Below are positions 8,140 to 16,467 of a DNA stretch of 64,000 nucleotides, piece after piece. The translations under genes were made by a program, and so were the position numbers. How positions within the stretch are numbered: the first letter of the stretch is position 1; each line of letters opens with the position of its first letter. The stretch comes from Dyella_B sp035690825 (lineage in GTDB: Bacteria; Pseudomonadota; Gammaproteobacteria; Xanthomonadales; Rhodanobacteraceae). The DNA lies in contig NZ_JBQCHP010000085.1 in NCBI RefSeq assembly GCF_051954575.1, positions 72,913-136,912 on the forward strand, in the 5' to 3' direction. The notes beneath the pieces were generated by a model. That model had not been told where the DNA came from and did not search any database. It saw nothing but the letters and a program-made list of their open reading frames with translations.

Positions 8140-9483
8140 TTATGGCACCTGGATCGTTTCCCGATGCTCCACCTTGTCTCCCTCCGCAGTGAAGCTCAGC
8201 TCATAACTGCCGGGCCGCAAATAGAGATCTCCCGAAGGGACCGCTTGCGTGCTGCCGTATGCCGCCAGGCCCGAGATGGATACTGCCATCGGCGTTTGAT
8301 CCAATAGCAGCCGGTCGGCCGCAATCGCGTCCGGCCCTTCGTTGCTGTAACGCGCTTCGATCAGGCACGGATAGTGATCGCGGCAGCCGTCCCCGCTCAC
8401 CAGGTGCGCCTCGCGCAATCCCCACAAGCTTAGCCAGGTGGGACGCTTGCGTTCCAGTTTTTCCGGCGGGAAAAAAACCGTGACGTCGTAGGCAGGACGC
8501 AGCGACCACGGCTTGCCTTTCGAGTCGACGAACACGATCGGCTCCGTCGGCTTCTCCTGCTGCATCGCCGCCGTGTAATACGGGTGATCGCCATTGCTGT
8601 TGGGATGTGGGTACATCGCCGTCTGGTCGATGGAAAGCATGCTTGCGTCGGTAAGTCTGGCCAGATGTTCGGCCATCGATCTTCCGCCGAGATAACTGCC
8701 GGATTTCACGATATGATCGAAGCCGGCGTTGATCACCAGCCGTGCGTGCGGATCTTTCGCGAACACCCGTTCGTAAAGATGGCGCGCCTGTTCGGCTTCG
8801 CGTGCGTCGGGGTTGGACAAATTCGACGTCGCTTCGTACGCAATGACCTTGAAGCCGAGCTTCAGCGCAGTGCGCACCATTTCCCCGTAGATGGGTTCTT
8901 CGGTATAGAAGCCGCTGTCGTGGGTGGGATAACCGCGCGCCTGCAGGCCAGTGTCGCTTTCCATCAGCGTTTCGGCGGCGAAGTAACGAAAGCCTTGCGC
9001 ATACAGCCGGCTCAGCAAGGGCACGGTAAGGCTGCGCGTCATGCCGATGTTGTGGGCTTCGTTGAGCAGCACCACCTGATAGTTCTTTGCCAGCTCGGGA
9101 ATGGCGTCCAGCGCCGGCTGTGCCACATAGCCGCCTTGCGCCAAAGGCGATGCGTTGTCGCCCGGCTGCAGCGTCTGCCTGATCGTGAAGGCTCTCATTG
9201 CGACGGGATAATCGCCGATGTAGCTTGCGTACCAGGCCAGGTACTGCCCGAAAATCATGCGGAAGGCCGGGGAGTCGTCGTCGGCAAGACCTTGCATTAG
9301 TGCCCGGTATTGCGCCAGCAAACCTTTTTGCTGCTTCGCCATGAGCAGCAGTTTGTCGGCCTTGTCCTCGGCTGCGGCCTGTTGCGCCTGCCAGGCTGCG
9401 GCCGATTGCGCGATGGCGTTGACCGGCATGCTGCCCATCCACAGCAAGCATCCCAGCACGGCGGTGATACGGCGTATCGTCAT
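8140..9483 (-). CDS. Exported protein with erythromycin-esterase/ChaN-like region, function unknown
   Basis: I chose the start MTIRRI because it gives a standard signal peptide ending near AIAQ; a second ATG six codons upstream is possible. The 447-residue protein has a segment around residues 125-165 (VVLLNEAHN ... GFRYFAAETL) that resembles the start of the EreA/ChaN-like fold, where a Glu-Ala-His cluster sits beside a conserved Glu. A later segment, LVINAGFDH, is compatible with the second histidine cluster. The C-terminal 60 residues look like a small beta domain (YLRPGSYELSF). In the wider superfamily such folds hydrolyse macrolide esters or bind heme, but I cannot assign either role here. 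I am confident it is a real secreted protein and unsure of its function. Confidence 0.7.
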   Translation of the reverse strand: MTIRRITAVLGCLLWMGSMPVNAIAQSAAAWQAQQAAAEDKADKLLLMAKQQKGLLAQYRALMQGLADDDSPAFRMIFGQYLAWYASYIGDYPVAMRAFTIRQTLQPGDNASPLAQGGYVAQPALDAIPELAKNYQVVLLNEAHNIGMTRSLTVPLLSRLYAQGFRYFAAETLMESDTGLQARGYPTHDSGFYTEEPIYGEMVRTALKLGFKVIAYEATSNLSNPDAREAEQARHLYERVFAKDPHARLVINAGFDHIVKSGSYLGGRSMAEHLARLTDASMLSIDQTAMYPHPNSNGDHPYYTAAMQQEKPTEPIVFVDSKGKPWSLRPAYDVTVFFPPEKLERKRPTWLSLWGLREAHLVSGDGCRDHYPCLIEARYSNEGPDAIAADRLLLDQTPMAVSISGLAAYGSTQAVPSGDLYLRPGSYELSFTAEGDKVEHRETIQVP

Positions 9484-9696
9484 GGCGTCCAGACCTCGCA
9501 TCCACAGGGCCTTGGGCCATCATGCACTTGCCAGGGCCTTACCCCCAATAGCCACTTGTTGCGCGATGCAATAAGGCCACTTTGTTCGGCGGTGCTTCGC
9601 CTCGCAACGAAACGGCAACCGGAGTTTTGTGTATTCCTGCCTCCGCATACCTGGCCGATAATTGCGCCTTTCCATTCCAGCTTGCAGGAGCACCCC

Positions 9697-10806
9697 ATGA
9701 AATCCCGCGCCGCCGTCGCCTTCGCCCCGGGCAAACCGCTGGAAATCGTCGAGATCGACGTGGCGCCGCCACAAGCTGGCGAAGTGCTGGTGAAGATCAC
9801 GCATACCGGCGTGTGCCACACCGACGCCTTCACGCTGTCCGGCGACGATCCCGAAGGCATTTTCCCCGCAGTGCTCGGGCATGAAGGCGGCGGCATCGTG
9901 GTGGAAGTGGGCGAGGGCGTGGCCACGCTCAAACCCGGCGATCACGTGATTCCGCTTTACACGGCCGAATGCGGCAAGTGCAAATTCTGCCTGTCCGGCA
10001 AGACCAACCTGTGCCAGGCGGTGCGCGCCACGCAGGGCAAGGGCCTGATGCCCGACGGCAGCACGCGCTTTTCCTATCAAGGCAAACCCATCTATCACTA
10101 CATGGGCACCAGCACCTTCAGCGAATACACGGTAGTGCCGGAAATCTCGCTGGCGAAAATCGACCAGCAGGCGCCGCTGGACAAGGTGTGCCTGCTCGGT
10201 TGCGGCGTCACCACCGGGATCGGCGCCGTGCACAATACCGCCAAGGTGGAAGTGGGTGCGACGGTGGCGGTGTTCGGCCTGGGCGGCATCGGCCTGGCGG
10301 TGATCCAGGGCGCGGTGCAGGCCAAGGCTGCGCGCATCATCGGCATCGATCTCAACCCCGACAAATTCACTCTGGCGCGCGAGATGGGCGCCACCGATTG
10401 CATCAATCCCAAGGATTACGACAAGCCGATCCAGGAGGTGATCGTGGAGCTCACCGACGGCGGCGTGGACTACAGCTTCGAGTGCATCGGCAACGTGGAC
10501 GTAATGCGCGCGGCGCTGGAGTGCTGCCATAAGGGCTGGGGCGAAAGCGTGATCATCGGCGTGGCCGGCGCCGGCAAGGAAATCCGCACGCGTCCGTTCC
10601 AACTGGTTACCGGCCGGGTGTGGCGGGGCAGCGCCTTCGGCGGCGTGAAAGGGCGCAGCCAGTTGCCGGGCATGGTGCAGCAGGCGATGCGTGGCGAGAT
10701 CCGGCTCGATCCGTTCGTCACCCATCGCCTGCCGCTGGAACGCATCAACGAAGCCTTCGACCTGATGCACGAAGGCAAGTCGATCCGCACCGTCATCCAC
10801 TTCTGA
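9697..10806 (+). CDS. frmA: S-(hydroxymethyl)glutathione dehydrogenase / class III alcohol dehydrogenase
   Basis: This 369-residue cytoplasmic enzyme oxidises S-hydroxymethylglutathione, formed when formaldehyde reacts with glutathione, to S-formylglutathione using NAD. The catalytic zinc ligands are visible at Cys40 and His62-Glu63 (GHEGGG), the structural zinc cysteines in CGKCKFC with a further Cys shortly after, and the nucleotide-binding loop in VFGLGGIGLAVI. Length is typical of the family. The ATG at 9697 is chosen because GGAG lies seven bases upstream; the open frame extends further upstream without conserved sequence. The next gene, fghA, catalyses the following step and starts 32 bases later, so the two form an operon. 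Confidence 0.97.
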   Translation: MKSRAAVAFAPGKPLEIVEIDVAPPQAGEVLVKITHTGVCHTDAFTLSGDDPEGIFPAVLGHEGGGIVVEVGEGVATLKPGDHVIPLYTAECGKCKFCLSGKTNLCQAVRATQGKGLMPDGSTRFSYQGKPIYHYMGTSTFSEYTVVPEISLAKIDQQAPLDKVCLLGCGVTTGIGAVHNTAKVEVGATVAVFGLGGIGLAVIQGAVQAKAARIIGIDLNPDKFTLAREMGATDCINPKDYDKPIQEVIVELTDGGVDYSFECIGNVDVMRAALECCHKGWGESVIIGVAGAGKEIRTRPFQLVTGRVWRGSAFGGVKGRSQLPGMVQQAMRGEIRLDPFVTHRLPLERINEAFDLMHEGKSIRTVIHF

Positions 10807-10838
10807 GTACGTAGGATAGATCAGAGGCTCCTTAGGTC

Positions 10839-11672
10839 ATGCTCGAACGCATCGAACATCGCGCCTGTTTCGGCGGTTGGCAGGACGTCTACCGGCATCG
10901 CTCGCGCGCGGTCGATGGCCAGATGCGTTTCGCCATCTACCTGCCGCCGCAGGCGGAAGGTCAAAGCGTGCCCGTGCTGTACTGGCTGTCCGGCCTTACC
11001 TGCACCGAGCAGAACTTCATCACCAAGGCCGGCGCGCAACACTACGCTGCCGAGCACGGCATTGCGCTGGTGGTGTGCGATACCAGCCCGCGCGGCGAAC
11101 AGGTGGCCGACGATGCTGCCTACGACCTGGGACAGGGTGCTGGGTTCTATCTCAATGCGACCGTGGCGCCGTGGTCGCAGCACTACCGCATGTACGACTA
11201 CGTGGCGCACGAACTGCCGGCGCTGATCGAGCAACACTTTCCCGTTACCAACAAGCGCTCGATCAGCGGCCATTCGATGGGCGGCCATGGCGCCTTGACC
11301 ATTGCGCTGAAGAATCCCGGACGCTATTGCAGCGTATCGGCGTTCTCACCCATCGTGGCGCCATCGCGCGTGCCGTGGGGTGAGAAAGCGTTTTCGACGT
11401 ATCTGGGCAGCGACCGCGAAACCTGGCGTGCCTACGACGCCACCGAGCTGGTGAAAACGGCCAACGAAAAAATTCCACTGCTGATCGAGCAGGGAGATGC
11501 CGATGAGTTCCTGCAGACGCAGCTCAAGCTGGAGCTGTTGAAGGAAGTTGCCGACGCGGCCGGCCATCCGCTCGAACTGCGTATGCGTGCGGGGTACGAC
11601 CATAGCTATTACTTCGTGGCCAGTTTTATTGGGGAACATGTGGGGTATCACGCGAAGGCGCTGCACACGTGA
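10839..11672 (+). CDS. fghA: S-formylglutathione hydrolase
   Basis: This 277-residue esterase hydrolyses S-formylglutathione to formate and glutathione, completing glutathione-dependent formaldehyde detoxification in the cytoplasm. The nucleophile Ser146 sits in GHSMGG; DEFL supplies the expected Asp region and GYDHSYYF the catalytic histidine. Length and the opening (LERIEHRACFGGWQDVYRH) match the FghA/esterase D family. It follows frmA directly in the same direction, the usual arrangement. A family D repeat starts about 25 bases after the stop and may terminate the transcript. Confidence 0.96.
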   Translation: MLERIEHRACFGGWQDVYRHRSRAVDGQMRFAIYLPPQAEGQSVPVLYWLSGLTCTEQNFITKAGAQHYAAEHGIALVVCDTSPRGEQVADDAAYDLGQGAGFYLNATVAPWSQHYRMYDYVAHELPALIEQHFPVTNKRSISGHSMGGHGALTIALKNPGRYCSVSAFSPIVAPSRVPWGEKAFSTYLGSDRETWRAYDATELVKTANEKIPLLIEQGDADEFLQTQLKLELLKEVADAAGHPLELRMRAGYDHSYYFVASFIGEHVGYHAKALHT

Positions 11673-12080
11673 CGCTCGTCCATGCGGCCTGATTGGCGTT
11701 GAATCTCAGCTTGCCGGAATGTGTTCCCTCCCCTGCGGGCAGGGGAGGGTTAGGGTGGGGTTGCACGAGCTTGCCGCACAACACGGATTCATCGCGAGAT
11801 TGCTTGACCCAACCCCAGCCCTCCCCTGCCCGCAGGGGAGGGAGCCATGATTCGCGCAACTGGAATCGAACGCCTGGCCGGAGGGAAGCGGTCTACTGCA
11901 ACCACTTTCAATCTACACGCAACGTTCACACTAAAGCGCCCGCATACCGCACAACACACCCGTCAATCCACGGGTGTATGCTGCGGCAACGACACTGGCC
12001 ATAAGAAACAAGCTGCCGCCAGACCGTGCCCCGCTCGAGCGTCCAGATGGATCACCGCCCACCGCCTGTTCCGCTCTTCC
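11673..12080. other. Intergenic region with family D repeat and a small hairpin
   Basis: This gap separates fghA from the GGDEF-type membrane protein. It contains a family D inverted repeat (11697-11870 including flanks) and, further right, a hairpin with 8-bp arms (ACACCCGT at 11956-11963 against ACGGGTGT at 11970-11977). The downstream frame stays open through this region, but its residues there show no family resemblance, so I treat it as non-coding. Confidence 0.5.
11697..11870. repeat. Family D MITE-like inverted repeat, copy 1
   Basis: Core arms are CCCTCCCCTGCGGGCAGGGG near the left and its reverse complement near the right, with TTAGGGTGGGGTT and AACCCCAGCC facing inwards. Outside the core, a left flank (GTTGAATCTCAGC, then GCCGGAATG) and a right flank (GCCATGATTCGC) are shared with the copies at 30271 and 43708. 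The flanks are roughly inverted copies of one another, giving a larger element of about 175 bases. Confidence 0.8.
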
Positions 12081-13475
12081 ATGAAAACCGACTCGATCGT
12101 TCTGCCAGCGAGCCAGTCCGATGCAACGCCATTGAAGCGCGTGGCGGTCGTGCAAGCGGCGTGCGTGGCGATCACTGCGCTGATCGCCGTGCTTATCCTG
12201 CTGGCCTGGCTGATCAAGGACGTGCGCGCCTGGTATCCGGCCGGCTGGTACCTGATGAAATTCGACACCGCCTTGAGCGCACTGCTGAGCGCGGCAGGGT
12301 TGGCCTTGCTCTCCACCGGTTCGTCACCGCTGCGCACATGGGCCGCGCGGGCGGCTGCGCTGTTGCTTGCGCTGCTTGCGCTGCTTGCGCTGTATGAACA
12401 CGCCAGCGGGCGCCTGACCGGTTTCGACACGCTGTTTGCGGCAGATACCACCAGCAACGCGCCAGGCTTGATGTCGGTGCAGACGGCCATCTATTTCGTG
12501 CTGATGGCGCTGGGGCTGTCGCTTGCGACCGTGCAGCACCCTCGCGCCGGCATGGCGGTGGTGGTGCTGGCGGTGCTGCTCAGCTTGCACGCGTTGATCA
12601 TTTTCTCCGGCTACTGTTTCGACGCGGTGCAACTGTTCGGCCAGAACATGTCCACACGCACCTCGCCGCACACCCTTGCGTGCATGCTGCTGTTGGCTTT
12701 CGCGTTGATCGGGTGGCGCATGCAGCTGGGCTATTTCCCGGTGCTGACGGGTAAGGGACTCGGCAGCCGCATGAGCCGCCAGGTGTTGCCGCTCGCCTTG
12801 CTGTTGCCGTTCGTGCTGATGCTGGGCGGCACCGCCTTGGCGCGCGTGGGATGGCTGTCGCCGGCGGTCGCGGTGGGCCTGACCATTGCCGTGCTGGCTA
12901 TCGCGCTGGGTGCGCTGGTTTCGCTGATGGGCCGGCGCATCAATGCGCTGGAGCGCAGCCTGCACGATCTTGCGTTGCTGGACGAGATGACCGGCGTACT
13001 CAACTATCGCGGCTTTGAAGTGCTCGGTGAGCAGGCGTTTCTCGAGGCGAGACGAAGCCGCACTACGATCACTTTGCTGGTGTTCATCATGGAGAGCGTC
13101 AGCGAGCTCGACCAAAGCGCGTCGCACGATGCTGTGGCCCTATGCTTGCGGGAGATGGCGCGCATCCTGAAGGCGAGTTTCGAACCGGCGGATATTGTCG
13201 CGCGCACCGAAAGCGACGAATTCGTGGTGATCACCAACGACGAGAGCACCGGCGGCGTGATTGCGCTGATGCGCATTGGCGAAGCGGTGGAAGCGTTCAA
13301 TGCCGTGGACCATCCTTGCAAGATCCGCTTCAGCGTAGGCGAGGCCACCAGCGACCCCGATGCCAGCGAATCCTTCCATCACCTGATCGAGCGAGCCGGG
13401 ATGATGCAGCGCGAGCGCCGGCGCGTGGAACGCGTATCCGGTGGCACAGGTGAAGCGGCCGGCAGCTCGCGCTAA
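12081..13475 (+). CDS. Integral membrane protein with degenerate GGDEF domain
   Basis: I start this 464-residue protein at the ATG at 12081, where MKTDSIV leads into the first membrane helix. The N-terminal 290 residues contain about seven or eight hydrophobic segments, a sensory membrane domain of the kind found on diguanylate cyclases. The C-terminal 160 residues are GGDEF-like: LLDEMTGVLNYRGF matches the domain opening (usually D-x-L-T-G-L-x-N-R), but the signature loop reads TESDEF instead of GGDEF. Loss of both glycines normally abolishes cyclic-di-GMP synthesis, so I infer a GTP- or c-di-GMP-sensing or scaffolding role rather than catalysis. A 9-base tandem repeat at about 12357-12391 encodes leucine/alanine repeats in one helix. 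Confidence 0.8.
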   Translation: MKTDSIVLPASQSDATPLKRVAVVQAACVAITALIAVLILLAWLIKDVRAWYPAGWYLMKFDTALSALLSAAGLALLSTGSSPLRTWAARAAALLLALLALLALYEHASGRLTGFDTLFAADTTSNAPGLMSVQTAIYFVLMALGLSLATVQHPRAGMAVVVLAVLLSLHALIIFSGYCFDAVQLFGQNMSTRTSPHTLACMLLLAFALIGWRMQLGYFPVLTGKGLGSRMSRQVLPLALLLPFVLMLGGTALARVGWLSPAVAVGLTIAVLAIALGALVSLMGRRINALERSLHDLALLDEMTGVLNYRGFEVLGEQAFLEARRSRTTITLLVFIMESVSELDQSASHDAVALCLREMARILKASFEPADIVARTESDEFVVITNDESTGGVIALMRIGEAVEAFNAVDHPCKIRFSVGEATSDPDASESFHHLIERAGMMQRERRRVERVSGGTGEAAGSSR

Positions 13476-13509
13476 GCTTGCCGTCATCCAAACAGTCGAG
13501 GGGAAGGCC

Positions 13510-13917
13510 ATGACGTTCGAAGGTGGATGCTACTGTGGTTCGCTGCGTTACGTGGCCGAAGGCGAGCCGATGATGAAAGGGCAGTGCCATTGCCGCGAAT
13601 GCCAGTACATCAGCGGCGGTGCGCCGCACATGTTCCTGCTGATGCCGGCCGCCGGCTTCCGCTATACCAAGGGTACGCCCAAGGCGTTTACCCGTTCGGA
13701 TCTGGAAAAACCCGTCACGCGCGAATTCTGCGGCGAATGCGGCACGCACATCGTCGGCCGTCGCCCGGAGTTCGCCGCAGTGGTGCTGAAGGCGGGCACG
13801 CTGGACGATCCCAGCCTGTTCGGCACGCCGCAAATGGCCATCTTCACCTGCGACAGGCAGGCGTTCCATCTGATTCCGGACGGCATCCTTGTTTTCGAGC
13901 GCATGCCGGCGCATTGA
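13510..13917 (+). CDS. GFA-family (glutathione-dependent formaldehyde-activating-like) zinc protein
   Basis: This 135-residue protein has the zinc-binding cysteine pattern of the GFA/DUF636 family: GCYCG near residue 7, CHCREC near residue 26 and CGECG near residue 77. The founding member, Gfa of Paracoccus, was reported to speed condensation of formaldehyde with glutathione, although most homologues are uncharacterised. It lies 1.8 kb downstream of frmA and fghA on the same strand, which makes a link to formaldehyde handling plausible but unproven. The ATG at 13510 follows GGGGAAGG. A family B repeat begins ten bases after the stop. Confidence 0.88.
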   Translation: MTFEGGCYCGSLRYVAEGEPMMKGQCHCRECQYISGGAPHMFLLMPAAGFRYTKGTPKAFTRSDLEKPVTREFCGECGTHIVGRRPEFAAVVLKAGTLDDPSLFGTPQMAIFTCDRQAFHLIPDGILVFERMPAH

Positions 13918-13927
13918 CCGACATTTC

Positions 13928-14000
13928 GTAGGTTGGGGTGCAAACCCCAACTCTCGCGGTGGGCGTATATGCCGACGCTGGGGTTTGCACCCCAACCTAC
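13928..14000. repeat. Long inverted repeat, family B copy 2
   Basis: The arms GTAGGTTGGGGTGCAAACCC and their reverse complement are nearly perfect here, with about 27 bases between. It lies between two rightward genes, shortly after the GFA-family stop codon, and may act as a transcription terminator or mRNA-stabilising hairpin. Confidence 0.88.
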
Positions 14001-14080
14001 GCATAGCCCAAAGGTCAACTTACCGCCTTCGCTCGCACTCGCTACCATGCCCCGATCGCTCGACCACGATACGGGGCACC

Positions 14081-16339
14081 ATGCGAACCGACCGCACCGC
14101 CACTCGCGCGCAACGGCACGCCTTCTCCATCGCGCTTGCGCTGATCCTTCCTTTTGCAGCCCATGCCGATGACGCGGCACGCTGGCACCGCCAAGCCCAG
14201 GCCGTAACCATCACGCGCGACGATTGGGGCATCGCCCACGTGCATGGCAAGACCGACGCAGACGCCGTGTTCGGCATGGCCTACGCGCAAGCCGAGGACG
14301 ACTTCAATCGCATCGAGACCAACTATCTCAATTCGCTTGGACGCCTGGCCGAAGCCGAAGGCGAGTCCGCGATCTGGAGCGATCTGCGCCAGCGGCTCTT
14401 CATCGATCCGGCCGAACTGCAGCGCCAATACGCAAAGAGCCCCGCGTGGCTGCAGGTGTTGATGAATGCATGGGCCGACGGCTTGAACCATTACCTGGCC
14501 ACCCACCCGCAGACGCATCCGCGCGTGATCAAGCACTTCGAGCCGTGGATGGCGCTGAGCTTCAGCGAGGGCAGCATTGGCGGCGATATCGAGCGCGCTC
14601 CGCTCAAACCGCTGCAGGCCTTTTATGGCCATGACGGCGTGCCGGTTGCGATGACCGAAACGCCATCGAGCTGGGCCGAACCGTCCGGTTCGAACGGCAT
14701 CGCGATCGCGCCCAAGCTCACCAGCAACGGCCATGCCTTGCTGCTGATCAATCCGCACACCTCGTTCTACTTCCGCTCCGAGTTGCAGATGTCCAGCGAT
14801 GCGGGGCTGGATGCCTATGGTGCGGTGACCTGGGGACAGTTCTTCATCTACCAGGGGTTCAATCCGCATATCGGCTGGATGCATACCTCCACCACCGCCG
14901 ATGCGGTCGACGAATTCGCCGAAACCATCGTGCACAAGGACGGCAAGCTGTTCTATCGCTATGGCAGCGAGCTGCGTCCCGTGTCCGTGCGCCAGGTCAC
15001 CTTGTCTTATCGCAAGGGTGACGGCTCCATGGCGCAACGCACGTTCACGGTGTACGCCACGCATCACGGCCCGATCGTGCGGGAGAAAGATGGCAAGTGG
15101 ATCGCCATGGCCCTGATGAACAAGCCCTTGCCAGCGCTGGAGCAAAGCTGGCTGCGCACCAAGGCCAGCGATTACGCAAGCTATATGAAGGTGGCCCAGT
15201 TGCAGGCCAATTCATCCAACAACACCATCTTTGCGGACGACAAGGGCGAAATCGCCTATCTGCATCCGCAATTCATTCCCAAGCGCGACAACCGTTTCGA
15301 TTACACCAAACCAGTCGACGGCAGCGATCCGGCGGCCGACTGGAAAGGCCTGCATGCGCTCAGCGAACTGCCGCATCTTTTGAACCCGCCGAACGGCTGG
15401 ATCATGAACACCAACGACTGGCCTTATTCCGCTGCCGGCGTCTACAGCCCCAAGCGCGAGGATTATCCGCGCTACATGGATACCGTCGGCGAAAATCCGC
15501 GCGGCATCCACGCCACCATGCTGCTTACCGGCAAGCAGGGCTTTACGTTGGAGTCGTTGATCACTACGGCGTTTGATTCGTATCTGCCGGAATTCGCGCG
15601 CCAGATTCCCATCCTCGTGCACGATTACGACGCGTTGCCGGCCAGTGATTCGCTTAAGCAGAAACTCGCTGGTCAGATCGCCATGCTGCGTAACTGGGAC
15701 TACCGCTGGGGCATCACCTCCATGCCCACCACCTTGGCGGTGTTCTGGGGCGACACGCTATGGGACACGATGGACAAGGCCGATAACGCCGAAGGCCTGT
15801 CGATGTATGACCTGATGGCCGAGAAGGCCGGCGCGAAAGCGCGCTTGCAGGCGCTGGCCGAAGCTTCCGACCGCTTGGAAAAGGATTTCGGGAGCTGGGG
15901 CATTCCGTGGGGCGAAGTTAACCGCTTCCAGCGCTTGACCGGCGATATCGTGCAACCCTTCAACGACGCCAAGCCCAGTATTCCAGTGCCTTTCACGTCA
16001 TCGCGCTGGGGTTCGCTGGCTTCCTTCGGCGCGCACCGCTGGCCCGGCACCAAGCGTTACTACGGCACCAGCGGCAACAGCTTCGTGGCGGTGGTCGAAT
16101 TCGGCGACAAGGTGCATGCGCGCGCCATCACCGCCGGCGGTGAAAGCGGGCATACGGATTCGCCGCATTTCAACGACGAAGCCGAACGCTATACCACCGG
16201 GAACCTGCGGCAGGTTTATTTTTGGCCGGAGGAGCTGAAGGGACACGTGGAGCGGGTCTATCATCCGGGGGGAATAGAGCGGAGCGTTGGGTTTCCGCAC
16301 CACCGTCGTCATTCCGGCGAACGCCGGAATCCAGTGTAA
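14081..16339 (+). CDS. Penicillin-acylase-family Ntn-hydrolase (PvdQ/aculeacin acylase-like)
   Basis: This is a 752-residue exported precursor with a signal peptide (about residues 1-30, ending near AHADD). The family is made as one chain and cuts itself at a Gly-Ser bond, so that Ser204 in EPSGSNG becomes the N-terminal nucleophile of the beta chain. Relatives hydrolyse amide bonds of acyl-homoserine lactones, echinocandin-type lipopeptides or beta-lactams in the periplasm, so quorum quenching is one candidate role. The roughly 200-residue alpha chain fits the PvdQ branch. The last ten or so residues (HSGERRNPV) are encoded by the left arm of a REP element that supplies the stop codon, so the native C-terminus may have been replaced. 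The start at 14081 has GGGG four bases upstream. Confidence 0.9.
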   Translation: MRTDRTATRAQRHAFSIALALILPFAAHADDAARWHRQAQAVTITRDDWGIAHVHGKTDADAVFGMAYAQAEDDFNRIETNYLNSLGRLAEAEGESAIWSDLRQRLFIDPAELQRQYAKSPAWLQVLMNAWADGLNHYLATHPQTHPRVIKHFEPWMALSFSEGSIGGDIERAPLKPLQAFYGHDGVPVAMTETPSSWAEPSGSNGIAIAPKLTSNGHALLLINPHTSFYFRSELQMSSDAGLDAYGAVTWGQFFIYQGFNPHIGWMHTSTTADAVDEFAETIVHKDGKLFYRYGSELRPVSVRQVTLSYRKGDGSMAQRTFTVYATHHGPIVREKDGKWIAMALMNKPLPALEQSWLRTKASDYASYMKVAQLQANSSNNTIFADDKGEIAYLHPQFIPKRDNRFDYTKPVDGSDPAADWKGLHALSELPHLLNPPNGWIMNTNDWPYSAAGVYSPKREDYPRYMDTVGENPRGIHATMLLTGKQGFTLESLITTAFDSYLPEFARQIPILVHDYDALPASDSLKQKLAGQIAMLRNWDYRWGITSMPTTLAVFWGDTLWDTMDKADNAEGLSMYDLMAEKAGAKARLQALAEASDRLEKDFGSWGIPWGEVNRFQRLTGDIVQPFNDAKPSIPVPFTSSRWGSLASFGAHRWPGTKRYYGTSGNSFVAVVEFGDKVHARAITAGGESGHTDSPHFNDEAERYTTGNLRQVYFWPEELKGHVERVYHPGGIERSVGFPHHRRHSGERRNPV

Positions 16340-16422
16340 ATATGCCTCCGAAGGACTCATTGTTGATTCGAGTGCTTCGCACAACGTATTCAAACTGGAT
16401 TCCGGCGTTCGCCGGAATGACG
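16309..16422. repeat. REP inverted pair, family A copy 2, overlapping the acylase 3' end
   Basis: The left arm (16309-16337) starts CGTCATTCCGGCGAACGCCG and the right arm (16394-16422) is its reverse complement. The left arm encodes the last residues of the acylase in frame and its stop lies immediately after the arm. Confidence 0.88.
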
Positions 16423-16467
16423 AGCTTCGAATGAACTCGTGACATTCTCCGCTAAAGGCAAGGCCAC

